Source: Sphaerisporangium rufum
GTDB lineage: Bacteria > Actinomycetota > Actinomycetes > Streptosporangiales > Streptosporangiaceae
DNA length: 64,000 nucleotides
Assembly (NCBI RefSeq): GCF_016863395.1
Contig: NZ_BOOU01000010.1
Coordinates: forward strand, 1 to 64,000
Direction of reading: 5' to 3'
Positions within the stretch are counted from its first letter, which is position 1. Each line of letters begins with the position of its first letter. The position numbers and the translations under genes are program-made. Under the pieces are notes generated by a model. That model ran no database searches. It saw only the letters and a list, made by a program, of their open reading frames with translations, and was not told the origin of the DNA. This document shows positions 27,770 through 35,574 of the stretch, piece after piece.

Positions 27770-28348
27770 ATGCGTAAGTTGGTCTACACCTGCTTCATGT
27801 CGCTGGACGGTGTGGTGGACTCGCCCGGTGGCGGGCCGGGGGAGGAGCACCGCAGCGCCGGGTGGCTGGTCCAGGACATCGAGTTCCTCCCGGAGGCCAT
27901 GGCGCTGAAGGGGGAGGAACTCGCCGAGACGACGGCGCTGATGTTCGGCCGGAACAGCTACGAGTCGTTCGCGGCGGTCTGGCCCGACTCCGAGGACCAC
28001 GAGGCCTACAAGGAACTGCCCAAGTACGTGGTGTCGACCACGCTGCCTGAGGACGCCCTGGTCGACAAGTGGGGGCCGCAGACGATCCTGCGCTCGACCG
28101 AGGACGTCGCCGCACTCAGGGAGACCGACGGGGGTGCGATCTTCATCCACGGCAGCGCGGAGCTGGCCCGCCGGCTGTCGGAGGCGGGGCTGATCGACCA
28201 GTACAACCTGCTCGTCGCTCCCGTGCTGCTCGGTGCCGGGGCCGGCCTGTTCGACCGGGCCGACCGGGACAAGTACCAGCTCACGCTGCGCGAGTCGGAG
28301 AGCTACTCGAACGGCATCCTCAAGCTGATCTACGACGTCAAGCACTGA
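27770..28348 (+). CDS. Dihydrofolate reductase-family protein (RibD C-terminal-like)
   Basis: A 192-aa protein with the DHFR/RibD-C fold: MRKLVYTCFMSLDGVVDSPG start, MFGRNSYESFAAVW, KYVVSTTL, IFIHGSAELARRLSEAGLID and LLVAPVLLGAGAGLF, all in standard order. These stand-alone proteins are predicted NAD(P)H-dependent reductases, often of unknown substrate, and are not true folate enzymes. It has a GAGGAGATAGC ribosome-binding region before ATG 27770. It converges with an AraC regulator, overlapping its 3' end by 11 bp. Confidence 0.93.
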   Translation: MRKLVYTCFMSLDGVVDSPGGGPGEEHRSAGWLVQDIEFLPEAMALKGEELAETTALMFGRNSYESFAAVWPDSEDHEAYKELPKYVVSTTLPEDALVDKWGPQTILRSTEDVAALRETDGGAIFIHGSAELARRLSEAGLIDQYNLLVAPVLLGAGAGLFDRADRDKYQLTLRESESYSNGILKLIYDVKH

Positions 28349-29039
28349 TCAGGTCGAGGGCGATCGCACCGCCGGCACCTTCGCGCAGCTGCCCGGCGGT
28401 GCGTCCCACGTAGGAACGCAGTGCCCGGGCGAGGTGCGGTTCGTCGAAGTAGCCGAGCTTGGCGACGACGGCCGTCGCCGGGTCGCCGGCGGCCAGCAAC
28501 TCCGCCGCCGTGCGGGCCCGCTCGATCTGCCGGACCCGGCCGTGCGTCAGGCCGGTCGCCGCGCGGAACCGGCGTTCCACGGTACGTCCCGAGACGGTCG
28601 GGCGCCGGCCTCGGAGCACCTCGGTGACGAGCGGGTCACGGACCACGGTCCCGGCGCGGACGAGAGCGTCGACCAGGGCCTCGGCGTCATCGGCGCCGGG
28701 CATCTCCCACCGCGCACCGTCCAGCCGGAACGTCCGTCGCGCGGTGTCGGGCAGCCCGAAACCGCCGTCTACCAGCGCCGGTGTCGGCACGGCCCGCAAC
28801 GAGGTGCCCACGGCGAAGTCGATGCCGGTGAAGGTCGCGCCCGCCGGCACCGGTGCTGTGCCGGCCCGGGTCTCCGGGCCGGTGACGCCCGCGTACGTCC
28901 GGCCGCCCCGCTCCCAGAACACCAGGCCCCAGCACGCCCCGGCGACGGACGTCATCGCGGTGACTTGCTCGCTCGAACACGTCCACACGGTGTCCACCCA
29001 CGGCGAGTCCGACCGGCGCGTCTCCAACCGCAGTCTCAC
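28338..29039 (-). CDS. AraC-family regulator with DUF6597-type N-terminal domain
   Basis: About 233 aa from GTG 29039; the frame stays open further upstream, so the start is uncertain. The N-terminal half (WGLVFWERGGRTYAGVTGPE, then AGATFTGIDFAVGTSL) matches the DUF6597 sensor fold. The C-terminal half holds the AraC helix-turn-helix pair (TVSGRTVERRFRAATGLTHG, RVRQIERARTAAELL, VVAKLGYFDEPHLARALRSY). It is a cytoplasmic transcription factor. It converges on the DHFR-like gene, a pairing seen elsewhere in actinobacteria, but its target and inducer cannot be read from this sequence. Confidence 0.85.
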   Translation of the reverse strand: MRLRLETRRSDSPWVDTVWTCSSEQVTAMTSVAGACWGLVFWERGGRTYAGVTGPETRAGTAPVPAGATFTGIDFAVGTSLRAVPTPALVDGGFGLPDTARRTFRLDGARWEMPGADDAEALVDALVRAGTVVRDPLVTEVLRGRRPTVSGRTVERRFRAATGLTHGRVRQIERARTAAELLAAGDPATAVVAKLGYFDEPHLARALRSYVGRTAGQLREGAGGAIALDLISA

Positions 29040-29362
29040 CCGCGCAGAATACGTCGCTCCGCGTTCCGGTAACTCGCCGGGGTCATCCGGTTTCCGCTCG
29101 GCGAGGTGTGCGAGCTGGACCGGTTCGGGTTCGTCCACGACCGCATGAGCTGTGCCGACGTCAACCGAGCTGACCCATTGAGCGCAGTCACACCACAGCC
29201 GTGCACGATGACTATTCCCGGTTCGCAGCCACGAACCACTGATCCGGCGCCGTGCCGTCGCGCTGGGACGTGGCGCCGTTAAGCATGACAGTTGCGGGGA
29301 ACCTCTTACCCACCTTCCCATCTGGCCGGCAGCGGGTTCCGGATGTCGCCCAGTCGATCTTG
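29040..29362. other. Gap with no supportable gene
   Basis: About 320 bp between the AraC gene and the XRE regulator gene. Frames here are open only because of composition. Possible upstream extensions of the AraC gene lie here, but have no ribosome-binding site. Confidence 0.35.
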
Positions 29363-30727
29363 TCAGGTCGGTAGCGGGGCGCTGATGGCCAGTTGATATG
29401 CGCCAAGGGCGGGTAGGGCTGGCCGCTTGTCGATGGGGATGGCGTCGAGCACCATGCGGGCCGTGTGCAGCACCATATGCGTGCGGAACGCCGGGGCCTG
29501 TCCGTGGACGATCCCGGTGGCCAGTAGTAGTGCCTCGTTGTGGCCGCCGTCCCGGCTGAGCCGGATCGCCTCGTGCAGGCGGACGCTGGCGTCGTTCTGG
29601 ATGCCGGATGAGGCGGCCAATGTTCGCTCGCGTGCCATGCGCGCCCCTTCGCCGGTGTCGACCATGGACAGCACCCACGAGCGGGTGAACCACACTGAAG
29701 CGTCGGTCCAGCCGAACTCCTGACAGTTGACGCTGCGACCGGCCAGTTCATCCAGGCGATCGAGGCGGTCCATCGCGTCCTGGCTCCTGCCCATGACCGC
29801 CAGGGCCTGTGCCTCCGCGCAGACCGCACCGATGTGGCCGGGAGTGACTCGCTCTCCGGCGAGCTGCTGAGCCTGGCGCGCAAGTATCAGTACCGCGTCG
29901 GTGGACCGGGAGCCGTACAGGCCGAACACCGCCTCGCTGCCGCGGACCCACACCTGTATGTCGCGGTCGCCGGAGGCGTCCGCCGCGTGTCGTGCGGTCT
30001 GCCACCAGCGCCGGGAGCCGCCGTGCTCGCCTAGTCTGCACAGTACGTTGGCCAGCAGCGCGGACATCCAGGCGGTGGTCCGTTGAAGATCGGCGACTCG
30101 CTCGGCGGGCGCGTCGGTGAGCGCGCGGCGGATGGCCGCGATGTCGATGAGGAGATCGGCGCGTGCTTCGGCAGGTGGCCGGTGGTTGACCGCATAGACG
30201 TGATCGGCACACACGGCCTGCCAGTCGTCGGCCTGGGCGCCGGTTGTGGCAAGGTTTCGCTCGATCAACTGGCGGACCGCCTCGCCCGCGTCCATCAGCG
30301 GGCTGTGCGCGAACAGGCCGAGTGCGGCCATCTGGAATAGTTCCCGGCGTTCCATGTCCTCTCCCTGCGGGAGATAGCGAGTTCCGTTCTCACGGTAACT
30401 CCGCAAAGCGGAATTTGTCGCTTCGACCAGCTCGTCTATAGGCCGATGTCCAAGTCGCTGTACCAGTGGCCATAGGATTTTCAGCTGGCCGGCCGCGTGC
30501 AGGGCGTCGTCGAGGGACTGGACGCGGGTGCCGGACTCCGGGAGGCACTCGCCGCGCTCGATGGAGCCCAGCATGGAGGCGGAATAGCCGGTGCGGGCGC
30601 CGAGCCGGTCGACGGTGAGCCGGTGGCCGACGCGTAGCTCGTAGCTGTCCCGGAGATCGCGGACCAGTGCGCCGAAATAGTGAGCCATAGACCGATATCG
30701 GTCATGGTTCTTCCGTGGTGCGGGCAT
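29363..30727 (-). CDS. XRE-family regulator with TPR-like C-terminal region
   Basis: A 454-aa protein. The N-terminal helix-turn-helix (about residues 15-70) contains LTVDRLGARTGYSASMLGSI followed by ERGECLPES, typical of the XRE family. The rest is all-helical with repeated Ala/Arg/Leu helices resembling TPR repeats (EARADLLIDIAAIRRALTDA and later). This architecture is very common in streptomycete-type genomes, where the regulator usually lies next to small effector-like proteins such as the divergent pair here. It is cytoplasmic; ligand and targets are unknown. Codon use is ordinary. Confidence 0.88.
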   Translation of the reverse strand: MPAPRKNHDRYRSMAHYFGALVRDLRDSYELRVGHRLTVDRLGARTGYSASMLGSIERGECLPESGTRVQSLDDALHAAGQLKILWPLVQRLGHRPIDELVEATNSALRSYRENGTRYLPQGEDMERRELFQMAALGLFAHSPLMDAGEAVRQLIERNLATTGAQADDWQAVCADHVYAVNHRPPAEARADLLIDIAAIRRALTDAPAERVADLQRTTAWMSALLANVLCRLGEHGGSRRWWQTARHAADASGDRDIQVWVRGSEAVFGLYGSRSTDAVLILARQAQQLAGERVTPGHIGAVCAEAQALAVMGRSQDAMDRLDRLDELAGRSVNCQEFGWTDASVWFTRSWVLSMVDTGEGARMARERTLAASSGIQNDASVRLHEAIRLSRDGGHNEALLLATGIVHGQAPAFRTHMVLHTARMVLDAIPIDKRPALPALGAYQLAISAPLPT

Positions 30728-30820
30728 GCCTTTTCCACCTCCTGATGTGGTCCGGAATCAGCGGCAGATCGCCGGAGGGGATCGGCTCTTGCTCCGGGGG
30801 CGACTGCGGAACAACCTCTT

Positions 30821-30848
30821 GGTAACTGTAAATGACGAGCCGGTTACC
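30821..30848. promoter_or_regulatory. Inverted repeat in divergent promoter region
   Basis: GGTAAC (30821-30826) and GTTACC (30843-30848) form an inverted repeat 16 bp apart between the XRE gene and the divergent small genes. It is a candidate autoregulatory site; no experimental parallel is recalled. Confidence 0.35.
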
Positions 30849-30892
30849 ATACGCCAGTTCCGGAAATCGGCCTGAACTCGATCAGGAGTGCG

Positions 30893-31321
30893 ATGCGCAC
30901 CTCGGCATATGCCTTCGCGAACCCGACGAAACGGGCGTCCGGCGGCCGGCACCGCCTCGGTCGCACCCCCGCCGGATCCGACCCCACCGGCTCCGGTCAC
31001 GGCGGGGCCCCGGACCGGTCGCGGGAGCGGCGCGAGTTGGACGGGCCGCAGCGGGTCCGTGCGTCCCGGCTCGGCCTGCTGGAGCCCGGCTGGCTGGTGC
31101 TCTACGCCCCCTACCACCGCCGCTTCTACGCGCTCGCCCGCACCTCGGACGTCGCCGATCCGGTGGTCAGCGCCGCCACCGTCGACGGCCTGCGCGCCCG
31201 GATGCGTCAGGCCGAGACCTCCGCGCCCTGCCGAGGCCGCCCGGCGGGGCCGCCCCTGGCCGGGTGGGTGGCCGGCAAGGTCATGGACAGGCCGGTCGCG
31301 GACGGGAGGTGGCGGGGGTGA
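30893..31321 (+). CDS. Small protein divergent from XRE regulator
   Basis: A 142-aa ORF behind AGGAG. The N-terminal 55 residues are low-complexity Gly/Arg/Pro. The part after about residue 58 (RASRLGLLEPGWLVLYAPYH, RRFYALARTSDVADPVVSAA) looks like a small folded domain. No family name can be given. It overlaps the following gene by GTGA, so the two are coupled. With the divergent XRE regulator this is the common actinobacterial layout of an XRE protein plus small partners. Confidence 0.55.
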   Translation: MRTSAYAFANPTKRASGGRHRLGRTPAGSDPTGSGHGGAPDRSRERRELDGPQRVRASRLGLLEPGWLVLYAPYHRRFYALARTSDVADPVVSAATVDGLRARMRQAETSAPCRGRPAGPPLAGWVAGKVMDRPVADGRWRG

Positions 31322-31719
31322 GCGGACTGGTGATCTGGGGCGTGCCGGAGGAGCAGGCCGAGGCGCATCGCACCGCGCTGCGCGACCTGCGCAAGGAACT
31401 GGAGCACCGCGGCCTGCGCACCCGGCTGGTCGAGCGCCTGCAACTGCCGATGAGCGGCGGCTACTGCAAGCCGGCCCGGCTGCCGCCCGAGCTGGACGTC
31501 TACGCGGCCGGCCGGCTGCTCGCCACGGTCACCGTGGTGGACGTCCCCGGCGGTGGCGGTGCGTGGTATCTGCTCAAGGAACCGGGCGGTCTGCCGTCCG
31601 AGGCGCACAGCGTGAGCGACCCGGCCGCGGCCGCCGGCGCGGTCACCGTCCGTCGAACCGCCCCCGGCCGGGAGAGCCCGGTGACTCCCCGGTCCATCAC
31701 CGGGCGCGAACCGACGTGA
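31318..31719 (+). CDS. Small hypothetical protein, coupled to the previous gene
   Basis: A 133-aa protein from GTG 31318, overlapping the previous stop by GTGA. It starts VSGLVIWGVPEEQAEAHRTA and contains RDLRKELEHRGLRTRLVERL and a compact middle (ELDVYAAGRLLATVTVVDVP). It is soluble and amphipathic with no recognised motif. Co-translation with the upstream gene suggests a two-protein unit controlled by the divergent XRE regulator. Confidence 0.6.
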   Translation: MSGLVIWGVPEEQAEAHRTALRDLRKELEHRGLRTRLVERLQLPMSGGYCKPARLPPELDVYAAGRLLATVTVVDVPGGGGAWYLLKEPGGLPSEAHSVSDPAAAAGAVTVRRTAPGRESPVTPRSITGREPT

Positions 31720-31737
31720 CCGTGCTCGGCGAGTACC

Positions 31738-31771
31738 GGGGTGATTCGACGACGTACCGCCGGATCACCCC
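31738..31771. terminator. Hairpin between convergent genes
   Basis: GGGGTGAT (31738-31745) pairs with ATCACCCC (31764-31771) across an 18-nt loop. It lies between the small-protein operon and the convergent kinase gene and may act as a bidirectional terminator. No T tract is present. Confidence 0.45.
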
Positions 31772-31796
31772 AGCGAGCGGTATCGGCGGAGAGCGG

Positions 31797-33434
31797 TCAG
31801 GGGAGGCGGCTGATGGTGAAGTCGTCGTAGTAGACGCGGCTGCCCGAGTCGTCGCGCGCTTCCATGTAGAACCCGAACTTGGGCCGTCCGGCGGCGGCCT
31901 TGGCGTCGTGGTCCACCACCTCGGCGACGCGGGTGTCGCCGAGCCACAGCGCCAGCCGCACCTCGCCGGTCCCGCGTGCGCATTCGGCGCGCAGCCGGAT
32001 GTCCTTCTTGTTGAAGCCGGCGAGGCGGACGTCGGGGGTCAGGTCGGACCACTCCGAGCCGGCCACCCGGACGATCTTCGCGAACCCGGCCGGGCTGACC
32101 TCCAGGAGGTAGGCGAAGTCGTCCTTGCGGTCACCGGTCTTGGAGTATTCGCAGAAGACGCCGTGCCAGCCCTCCTTGCTCTGGCCGAGGTCCATCTTGA
32201 CCGAGACCAGCGCCTGGTCGGGGAGGATCGCGTTCGCCGGGGCGGTCGCCCACTGGACGTCGTTGGACGAGTCCTCCGCCATGGTGTACCGGCCGTCGCC
32301 GGTGTAGCCGCGCGCGGTCGTCGGCGAAGGGGAGCCGCTGTTGTTCCAGCCCGACCCGGCGTCGCCGAAGTCGTCCTCGTAGAGGGTCTCGGTCGACTCG
32401 GGCGGGCTGGGGGGCAGCGCCCGCACCCCGGCGATGGCGGCGGCCACCAGTCCCGCGGCCGCCAGCCCGGCCCCAAGACCGATCGCCAGGTCGCGCAGCC
32501 GCCGGCGCGGCGGCGCGGCCGCGGCCGGCGCCGGGGGCAGCGCCACGGTCTCGCCTTGCACCATGCCGAGCCGCAGGGTCCGGGCGACCTCGGCCACCTT
32601 GGCGTCCTGGCCGGACAGCTCGGCGACCAGCTGCTCGGCGGTGGGCCGGCTCGCGGGGTCCCGGGACAGCGCGGCGCGCACCAGCTCGCGCAGCCGGGGC
32701 TCCACGCCGGCCAGGTCCGGCTCCTCCTGCATGACCCGGTGGAAGGCGCTCATCATGTTGTCGGCGGTGTACGGCGACCGGCCCGGCGTGGTGGTCGAGG
32801 TGGCGGCGCCCACCACGCACCCCCAGGCGAAGATGTCGGCGGCCGGCGAGACCTGGCCGGAGAACAGTTCCGGCGCCATGTAGCCCGGGGTGCCCATCAT
32901 CTGGCCGGTCCGGGTGGTCTGCTCGGTGTCCAGCGCGCGCGAGATACCGAAGTCGATCACCCGCGGGCCGAGCGGCGAGAGCAGCACGTTGGCCGGCTTG
33001 AGGTCGCGGTGCACGATGCCGGCCTGGTGGATCGCGGCCAGCGCGACCGCGATGCCCACCGCGAGCGACTCGCCGGCGGCTCCGGTCAGCGGCCCGTGCG
33101 TCTCGACGTACCGGCCCAGGTCGAGGCCGGGGACGTACTCGGTCACCAGCCACAGCGGGGCGCTGTCCAGCTGCGCGTCGAGCACCGGGGCGGTGCACCA
33201 CCGGCTGACCTTGCGGGCCGCCGCGACCTCCCGCTGGAACCGGCGCAGGAACTCGGGGTCGTGCGCGAGGTGCGGCTTGATCACCTTGATCGCGACCAGG
33301 CCGGTCGGGCCCTCCGCCAGGTAGACGCTGCCCATGCCGCCGGCGCCGAGACGGCCGACGACGCGGTACTGGCCCAGTTCCCGCGGATCCTGATCGCTGA
33401 TGGGGATGACCGTCGGGGCCGCTTGGGACGTCAC
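31797..33434 (-). CDS. Membrane-anchored Ser/Thr protein kinase
   Basis: A 545-aa protein. The kinase domain (about 20-280) has loop GRLGAGGMGSVYLAE, Lys50 (VAIKV), HRDLKPAN with Asp144, DFG with Asp161 and GTPGYMAPE. One transmembrane helix (about 316-337, after PPRRRLRDLAIG) is followed by an extracellular 200-residue domain (YEDDFGDAGSGWNNSG near its start, YYDDFTISRL at its end). That domain resembles concanavalin-like/DUF1080-type jelly rolls, which bind carbohydrates or cell-wall material. This is a PknB-style receptor layout with a lectin-like sensor. The GTG start sits 6 nt downstream of a TAGGAT -10 element, suggesting a leaderless mRNA. Confidence 0.93.
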   Translation of the reverse strand: MTSQAAPTVIPISDQDPRELGQYRVVGRLGAGGMGSVYLAEGPTGLVAIKVIKPHLAHDPEFLRRFQREVAAARKVSRWCTAPVLDAQLDSAPLWLVTEYVPGLDLGRYVETHGPLTGAAGESLAVGIAVALAAIHQAGIVHRDLKPANVLLSPLGPRVIDFGISRALDTEQTTRTGQMMGTPGYMAPELFSGQVSPAADIFAWGCVVGAATSTTTPGRSPYTADNMMSAFHRVMQEEPDLAGVEPRLRELVRAALSRDPASRPTAEQLVAELSGQDAKVAEVARTLRLGMVQGETVALPPAPAAAAPPRRRLRDLAIGLGAGLAAAGLVAAAIAGVRALPPSPPESTETLYEDDFGDAGSGWNNSGSPSPTTARGYTGDGRYTMAEDSSNDVQWATAPANAILPDQALVSVKMDLGQSKEGWHGVFCEYSKTGDRKDDFAYLLEVSPAGFAKIVRVAGSEWSDLTPDVRLAGFNKKDIRLRAECARGTGEVRLALWLGDTRVAEVVDHDAKAAAGRPKFGFYMEARDDSGSRVYYDDFTISRLP

Positions 33435-33440
33435 GAGCCG

Positions 33441-33446
33441 ATCCTA
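33441..33446 (-). promoter_or_regulatory. -10 element TAGGAT of a leaderless mRNA
   Basis: On the minus strand TAGGAT ends 6 nt before the GTG start of the membrane kinase, so the transcript should begin at or next to the start codon. A TTGACG-like element lies 20 bp upstream, a longer spacing than usual. Confidence 0.45.
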
Positions 33447-33769
33447 GATCGCATCCACCGATAAATCGTCAAAAGTCCCGTCCTGTGCGCTCACCGTGAC
33501 CTCCGGAGAACCCGGCCCGCGGAGCCCGACGTTGTCCGGCGAGGGCGGGGGAGTCCGCCTGGCGGCTCCACTCGGACCGGGCCGGTCATGCACGCGTCGC
33601 TCGAACGTGCGCCCGGACGAGCGGGTGAGGTGGCCGGCGCCGGTTGGGTCGTCGCCCGCTGCGAGGTTGGCGAGTGCGCGAGCGGGCCGGCGGCTGGCCG
33701 GCTGTGCTGGAGCTACCGGCCTCCCCGGCCCTCAGTACCCGCCAGGAGGGAAGCGCCGCCGCCCCGGCG
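33447..33769. other. Gap before the SMI1/KNR4 remnant
   Basis: About 320 bp. The kinase promoter occupies the left end. The rest is very GC-rich with open frames on both strands and no supportable gene. It may include decayed 5' sequence of the SMI1/KNR4-like remnant. Confidence 0.35.
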
Positions 33770-34010
33770 GGCGATCCCGCGCGGGCGGTGGCCCGGTTCC
33801 ACGCGTACCTGGCGCGGCGCGCCGCGATCCTGGGGGCCCCGAGCGGCTACCGCCGCCGGCGTCCGCCGAGGCGCTGGACGACGCCGAGCGCCGCACCGGC
33901 CGGCCGCTGCCCGCCGACCTGCGGGCGCTGTACCTGATCGCCGACGGTGACGGCATCGGCGGCGAGCACCGCCACCTGTTCGGGGGTGACGGGCTGGCTC
34001 GCCCAGAACC
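33770..34010 (+). pseudogene. Frameshifted SMI1/KNR4-like fragment
   Basis: Two frames together read like an actinobacterial SMI1/KNR4 family protein: ARFHAYLARRAAILGAPSGY in one frame up to about 33855, then LPPPASAEALDDAERRTGRP and LPADLRALYLIADGDG in another. The switch requires an indel near 33840-33860. After HLFGG the likeness ends, at the toxin-antitoxin operon on the other strand. SMI1/KNR4 proteins are often immunity proteins or parts of contact-dependent systems. The fragment is probably non-functional. Confidence 0.45.
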
Positions 34011-34143
34011 AGCGGTTCTCCCCGGCGGTGGCCATTATCTCGCGGTAGCGGGCGGACAGGTCGTGGTCACCGCTCGCGCCCAGCCCGACCCACGGAAACC
34101 GTTGGCGGACGGCCTCATAGTCGATGGGCTCCACGTCACTCAT
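33847..34143 (-). CDS. Hypothetical protein coupled to the antitoxin gene
   Basis: A 98-aa ORF starting in an ATGA overlap with the antitoxin stop, with GGAGA 9 nt upstream, so ribosomes should reach it. Its first 65 residues (MSDVEPIDYEAVRQRFPWVG, YREIMATAGENRWFWASQPV) look protein-like. The C-terminal third is Arg/Gly-rich and overlaps the SMI1/KNR4 remnant on the other strand, so its true end may be accidental. No family is recognised. It could be a third partner of the TA unit or a truncated gene. Confidence 0.42.
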   Translation of the reverse strand: MSDVEPIDYEAVRQRFPWVGLGASGDHDLSARYREIMATAGENRWFWASQPVTPEQVAVLAADAVTVGDQVQRPQVGGQRPAGAALGVVQRLGGRRRR

Positions 34144-34478
34144 GCCGCATGGTCTCCGTGATCATGGATGTACTGGGCGAAGGCCTCTCGCGCCAATTGG
34201 GACACGGTTTTGCCCTGACGCTCAGCCAGGGCCCTGGCGGCGGCCTTCTCTTCGGCGGTGAGGCGGAAGGTGACCTGCGGCGACCATTCGCCGGGCGCGC
34301 TGAGCGAGGGGCGGCCCACCGATCGCCGGACATGGTCCACGGCGGCGTCCACGTATGCTTGGTCAATGCGGTTGCCTCGCCGGTCATAAACCGCCTCGGT
34401 TTCAAGATCGACATCAGAGGCATCGTCCAGGGTGAGATCCACATCGTCCGGTGGCCAGTCACCGCGGTATTCGGTCAT
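34140..34478 (-). CDS. Putative antitoxin
   Basis: A 112-aa protein from ATG 34478 in an ATGA overlap with the upstream toxin gene. The N-terminal half is acidic (DWPPDDVDLTLDDASDVDLE). The C-terminal half VTFRLTAEEKAAARALAERQ followed by GKTVSQLAREAFAQYI fits a ribbon-helix-helix DNA-binding fold. This layout, toxin first and RHH antitoxin second, is as in BrnT/BrnA-type operons. It probably neutralises the toxin and autoregulates the operon. The length is slightly longer than usual RHH antitoxins because of the acidic arm. Confidence 0.75.
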   Translation of the reverse strand: MTEYRGDWPPDDVDLTLDDASDVDLETEAVYDRRGNRIDQAYVDAAVDHVRRSVGRPSLSAPGEWSPQVTFRLTAEEKAAARALAERQGKTVSQLAREAFAQYIHDHGDHAA

Positions 34479-34726
34479 GGCTTGATCCTCCTGAGTGCGG
34501 TCGGCATGACGTGAATGACCAGCAGATACTTCTCCGTCAGTACCGCGATGACCTCCAGTTCCAAGCCGCGGTCGTCCGGGCCCAGCCAGTGCCACTGTTC
34601 ATCCATGTGCGGTCCGGGCGGCGACACTACTTTGGGCGGGCCGGCGCGCATGACATGCATGGCTCGTCCCTTGCCGATGCGGTGCTTCCGAGCTGACTGC
34701 GTGAACCTGATTCTACGCATCGCCAA
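34475..34726 (-). CDS. Putative toxin of a type II TA pair (BrnT/RelE-like)
   Basis: An 83-aa basic protein. Conserved features of the actinobacterial family are RFTQSARKHRIGKGRAMHVM at the N-terminus, a central WHWLGPDDRGLELEVIAVLT and the C-terminal LLVIHVMPTALRRIK. It resembles BrnT/RelE-superfamily RNase toxins in size, charge and beta-rich core. It precedes the RHH antitoxin and overlaps it by ATGA. The RNase activity is inferred from the family. Confidence 0.75.
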   Translation of the reverse strand: MAMRRIRFTQSARKHRIGKGRAMHVMRAGPPKVVSPPGPHMDEQWHWLGPDDRGLELEVIAVLTEKYLLVIHVMPTALRRIKP

Positions 34727-34932
34727 ATTGTGTCATGCACAATTACCGATGACACTACTTTCTGTGAGAGAAGCTTTGCTTAGTGTGGCGACGGTCTCGA
34801 TGGGCCGATCTGTCCAGAGGAGGGAAGGCTCCGGCCGCAGTGCCTCCGATGTGCGATTCGACCTCCGGACGATGACTGCCGATCGTGAAGCAATTCTCAG
34901 GCGGGTGAGGGCGCGGAGTGAGCCTCGCGGGG

Positions 34933-35496
34933 TCAGTCTTCGTCGGCGGGGAGGGCGAAGAAGCGGAGGTACATGGGGCGGGAGCCGGGCGGGGCGTCCT
35001 CGGGGCGGTGGCTGTACTTCTTCAGCAGCGCCATGTAGGCCTCGAAGAACTCGTCGAACTCCGCCTGGGTCAGCCAGCCGAGCCCGCGTGAGCCCTTCGC
35101 CCACTGGGGATCGCGCCGGTAGGCCTCGGGGAAGCGGTCGAACAGCACCCGGTCCTCGTCCATGCCGATCCGGTGGAACTCGGCGAGCACCGCGCGGTCT
35201 TCCGGGGCGACCTGGTCGGGGGTGGGCAGCCGCATGTCGCGGGGGACCTCGGCGCGGCGCCACCAGCGTTCCCGGCCGCCGGACCGCTCCGGGATCTCCT
35301 CGATGAAGCCGTACTTCTCCAGCTGCCGCAGGTGGTAGCTGGTGGTGCCGGTCTTGGCGTCGAGCAGCTCGCCGATCGTGGTCGAGGTGGCCGGCCCGTG
35401 CACGTTGAGGTGGCGCAGGATGAGCCGGCGCATCGGGTGGGCGAGCGCCCGGAGCCTGGCCGGGTCGTCGAGCAGGAACGGCTCCTCATCCTTCAT
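34933..35496 (-). CDS. ArsR-like winged-helix transcriptional regulator
   Basis: A 187-aa protein from ATG 35496, where the homologous domain begins; longer readings run through the operator. The winged helix spans about residues 10-85 (LRALAHPMRRLILRHLNVHG, TTSYHLRQLEKYGFIEEIPE, RERWWRR wing). The C-terminal helical region (DEFFEAYMALLKKYS) is probably for dimerisation. No metal-binding cysteines are seen, so it is not a metal sensor. It is divergent from an alpha/beta hydrolase gene, and the 78-bp gap carries two TCTGCAGA sites, so it probably represses both. Confidence 0.9.
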   Translation of the reverse strand: MKDEEPFLLDDPARLRALAHPMRRLILRHLNVHGPATSTTIGELLDAKTGTTSYHLRQLEKYGFIEEIPERSGGRERWWRRAEVPRDMRLPTPDQVAPEDRAVLAEFHRIGMDEDRVLFDRFPEAYRRDPQWAKGSRGLGWLTQAEFDEFFEAYMALLKKYSHRPEDAPPGSRPMYLRFFALPADED

Positions 35497-35514
35497 GATG
35501 AACACCCTACTCCT

Positions 35515-35572
35515 GCCGAAGGATATCTGCAGATGTTCCTTTGCCGAGAAGTCTCTGCAGACTATCTTCGGC
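35515..35572. promoter_or_regulatory. Double-palindrome operator in divergent promoter
   Basis: TCTGCAGA occurs at 35526-35533 and 35554-35561, 28 bp centre to centre, embedded in a larger imperfect inverted repeat with outer arms GCCGAAG and CTTCGGC. The right site lies in the 16-bp spacer between TTGCCG (35541-35546) and TATCTT (35563-35568), the presumed -35 and -10 of the hydrolase gene. Binding of the ArsR-like protein here would block both promoters. Confidence 0.75.
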
Positions 35573-35574
35573 AC

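Noticed and set aside
30888-33464. 858-aa plus-strand frame opposite the membrane kinase
   Set aside because: Composition-driven shadow; the real kinase and small coupled genes explain the region.
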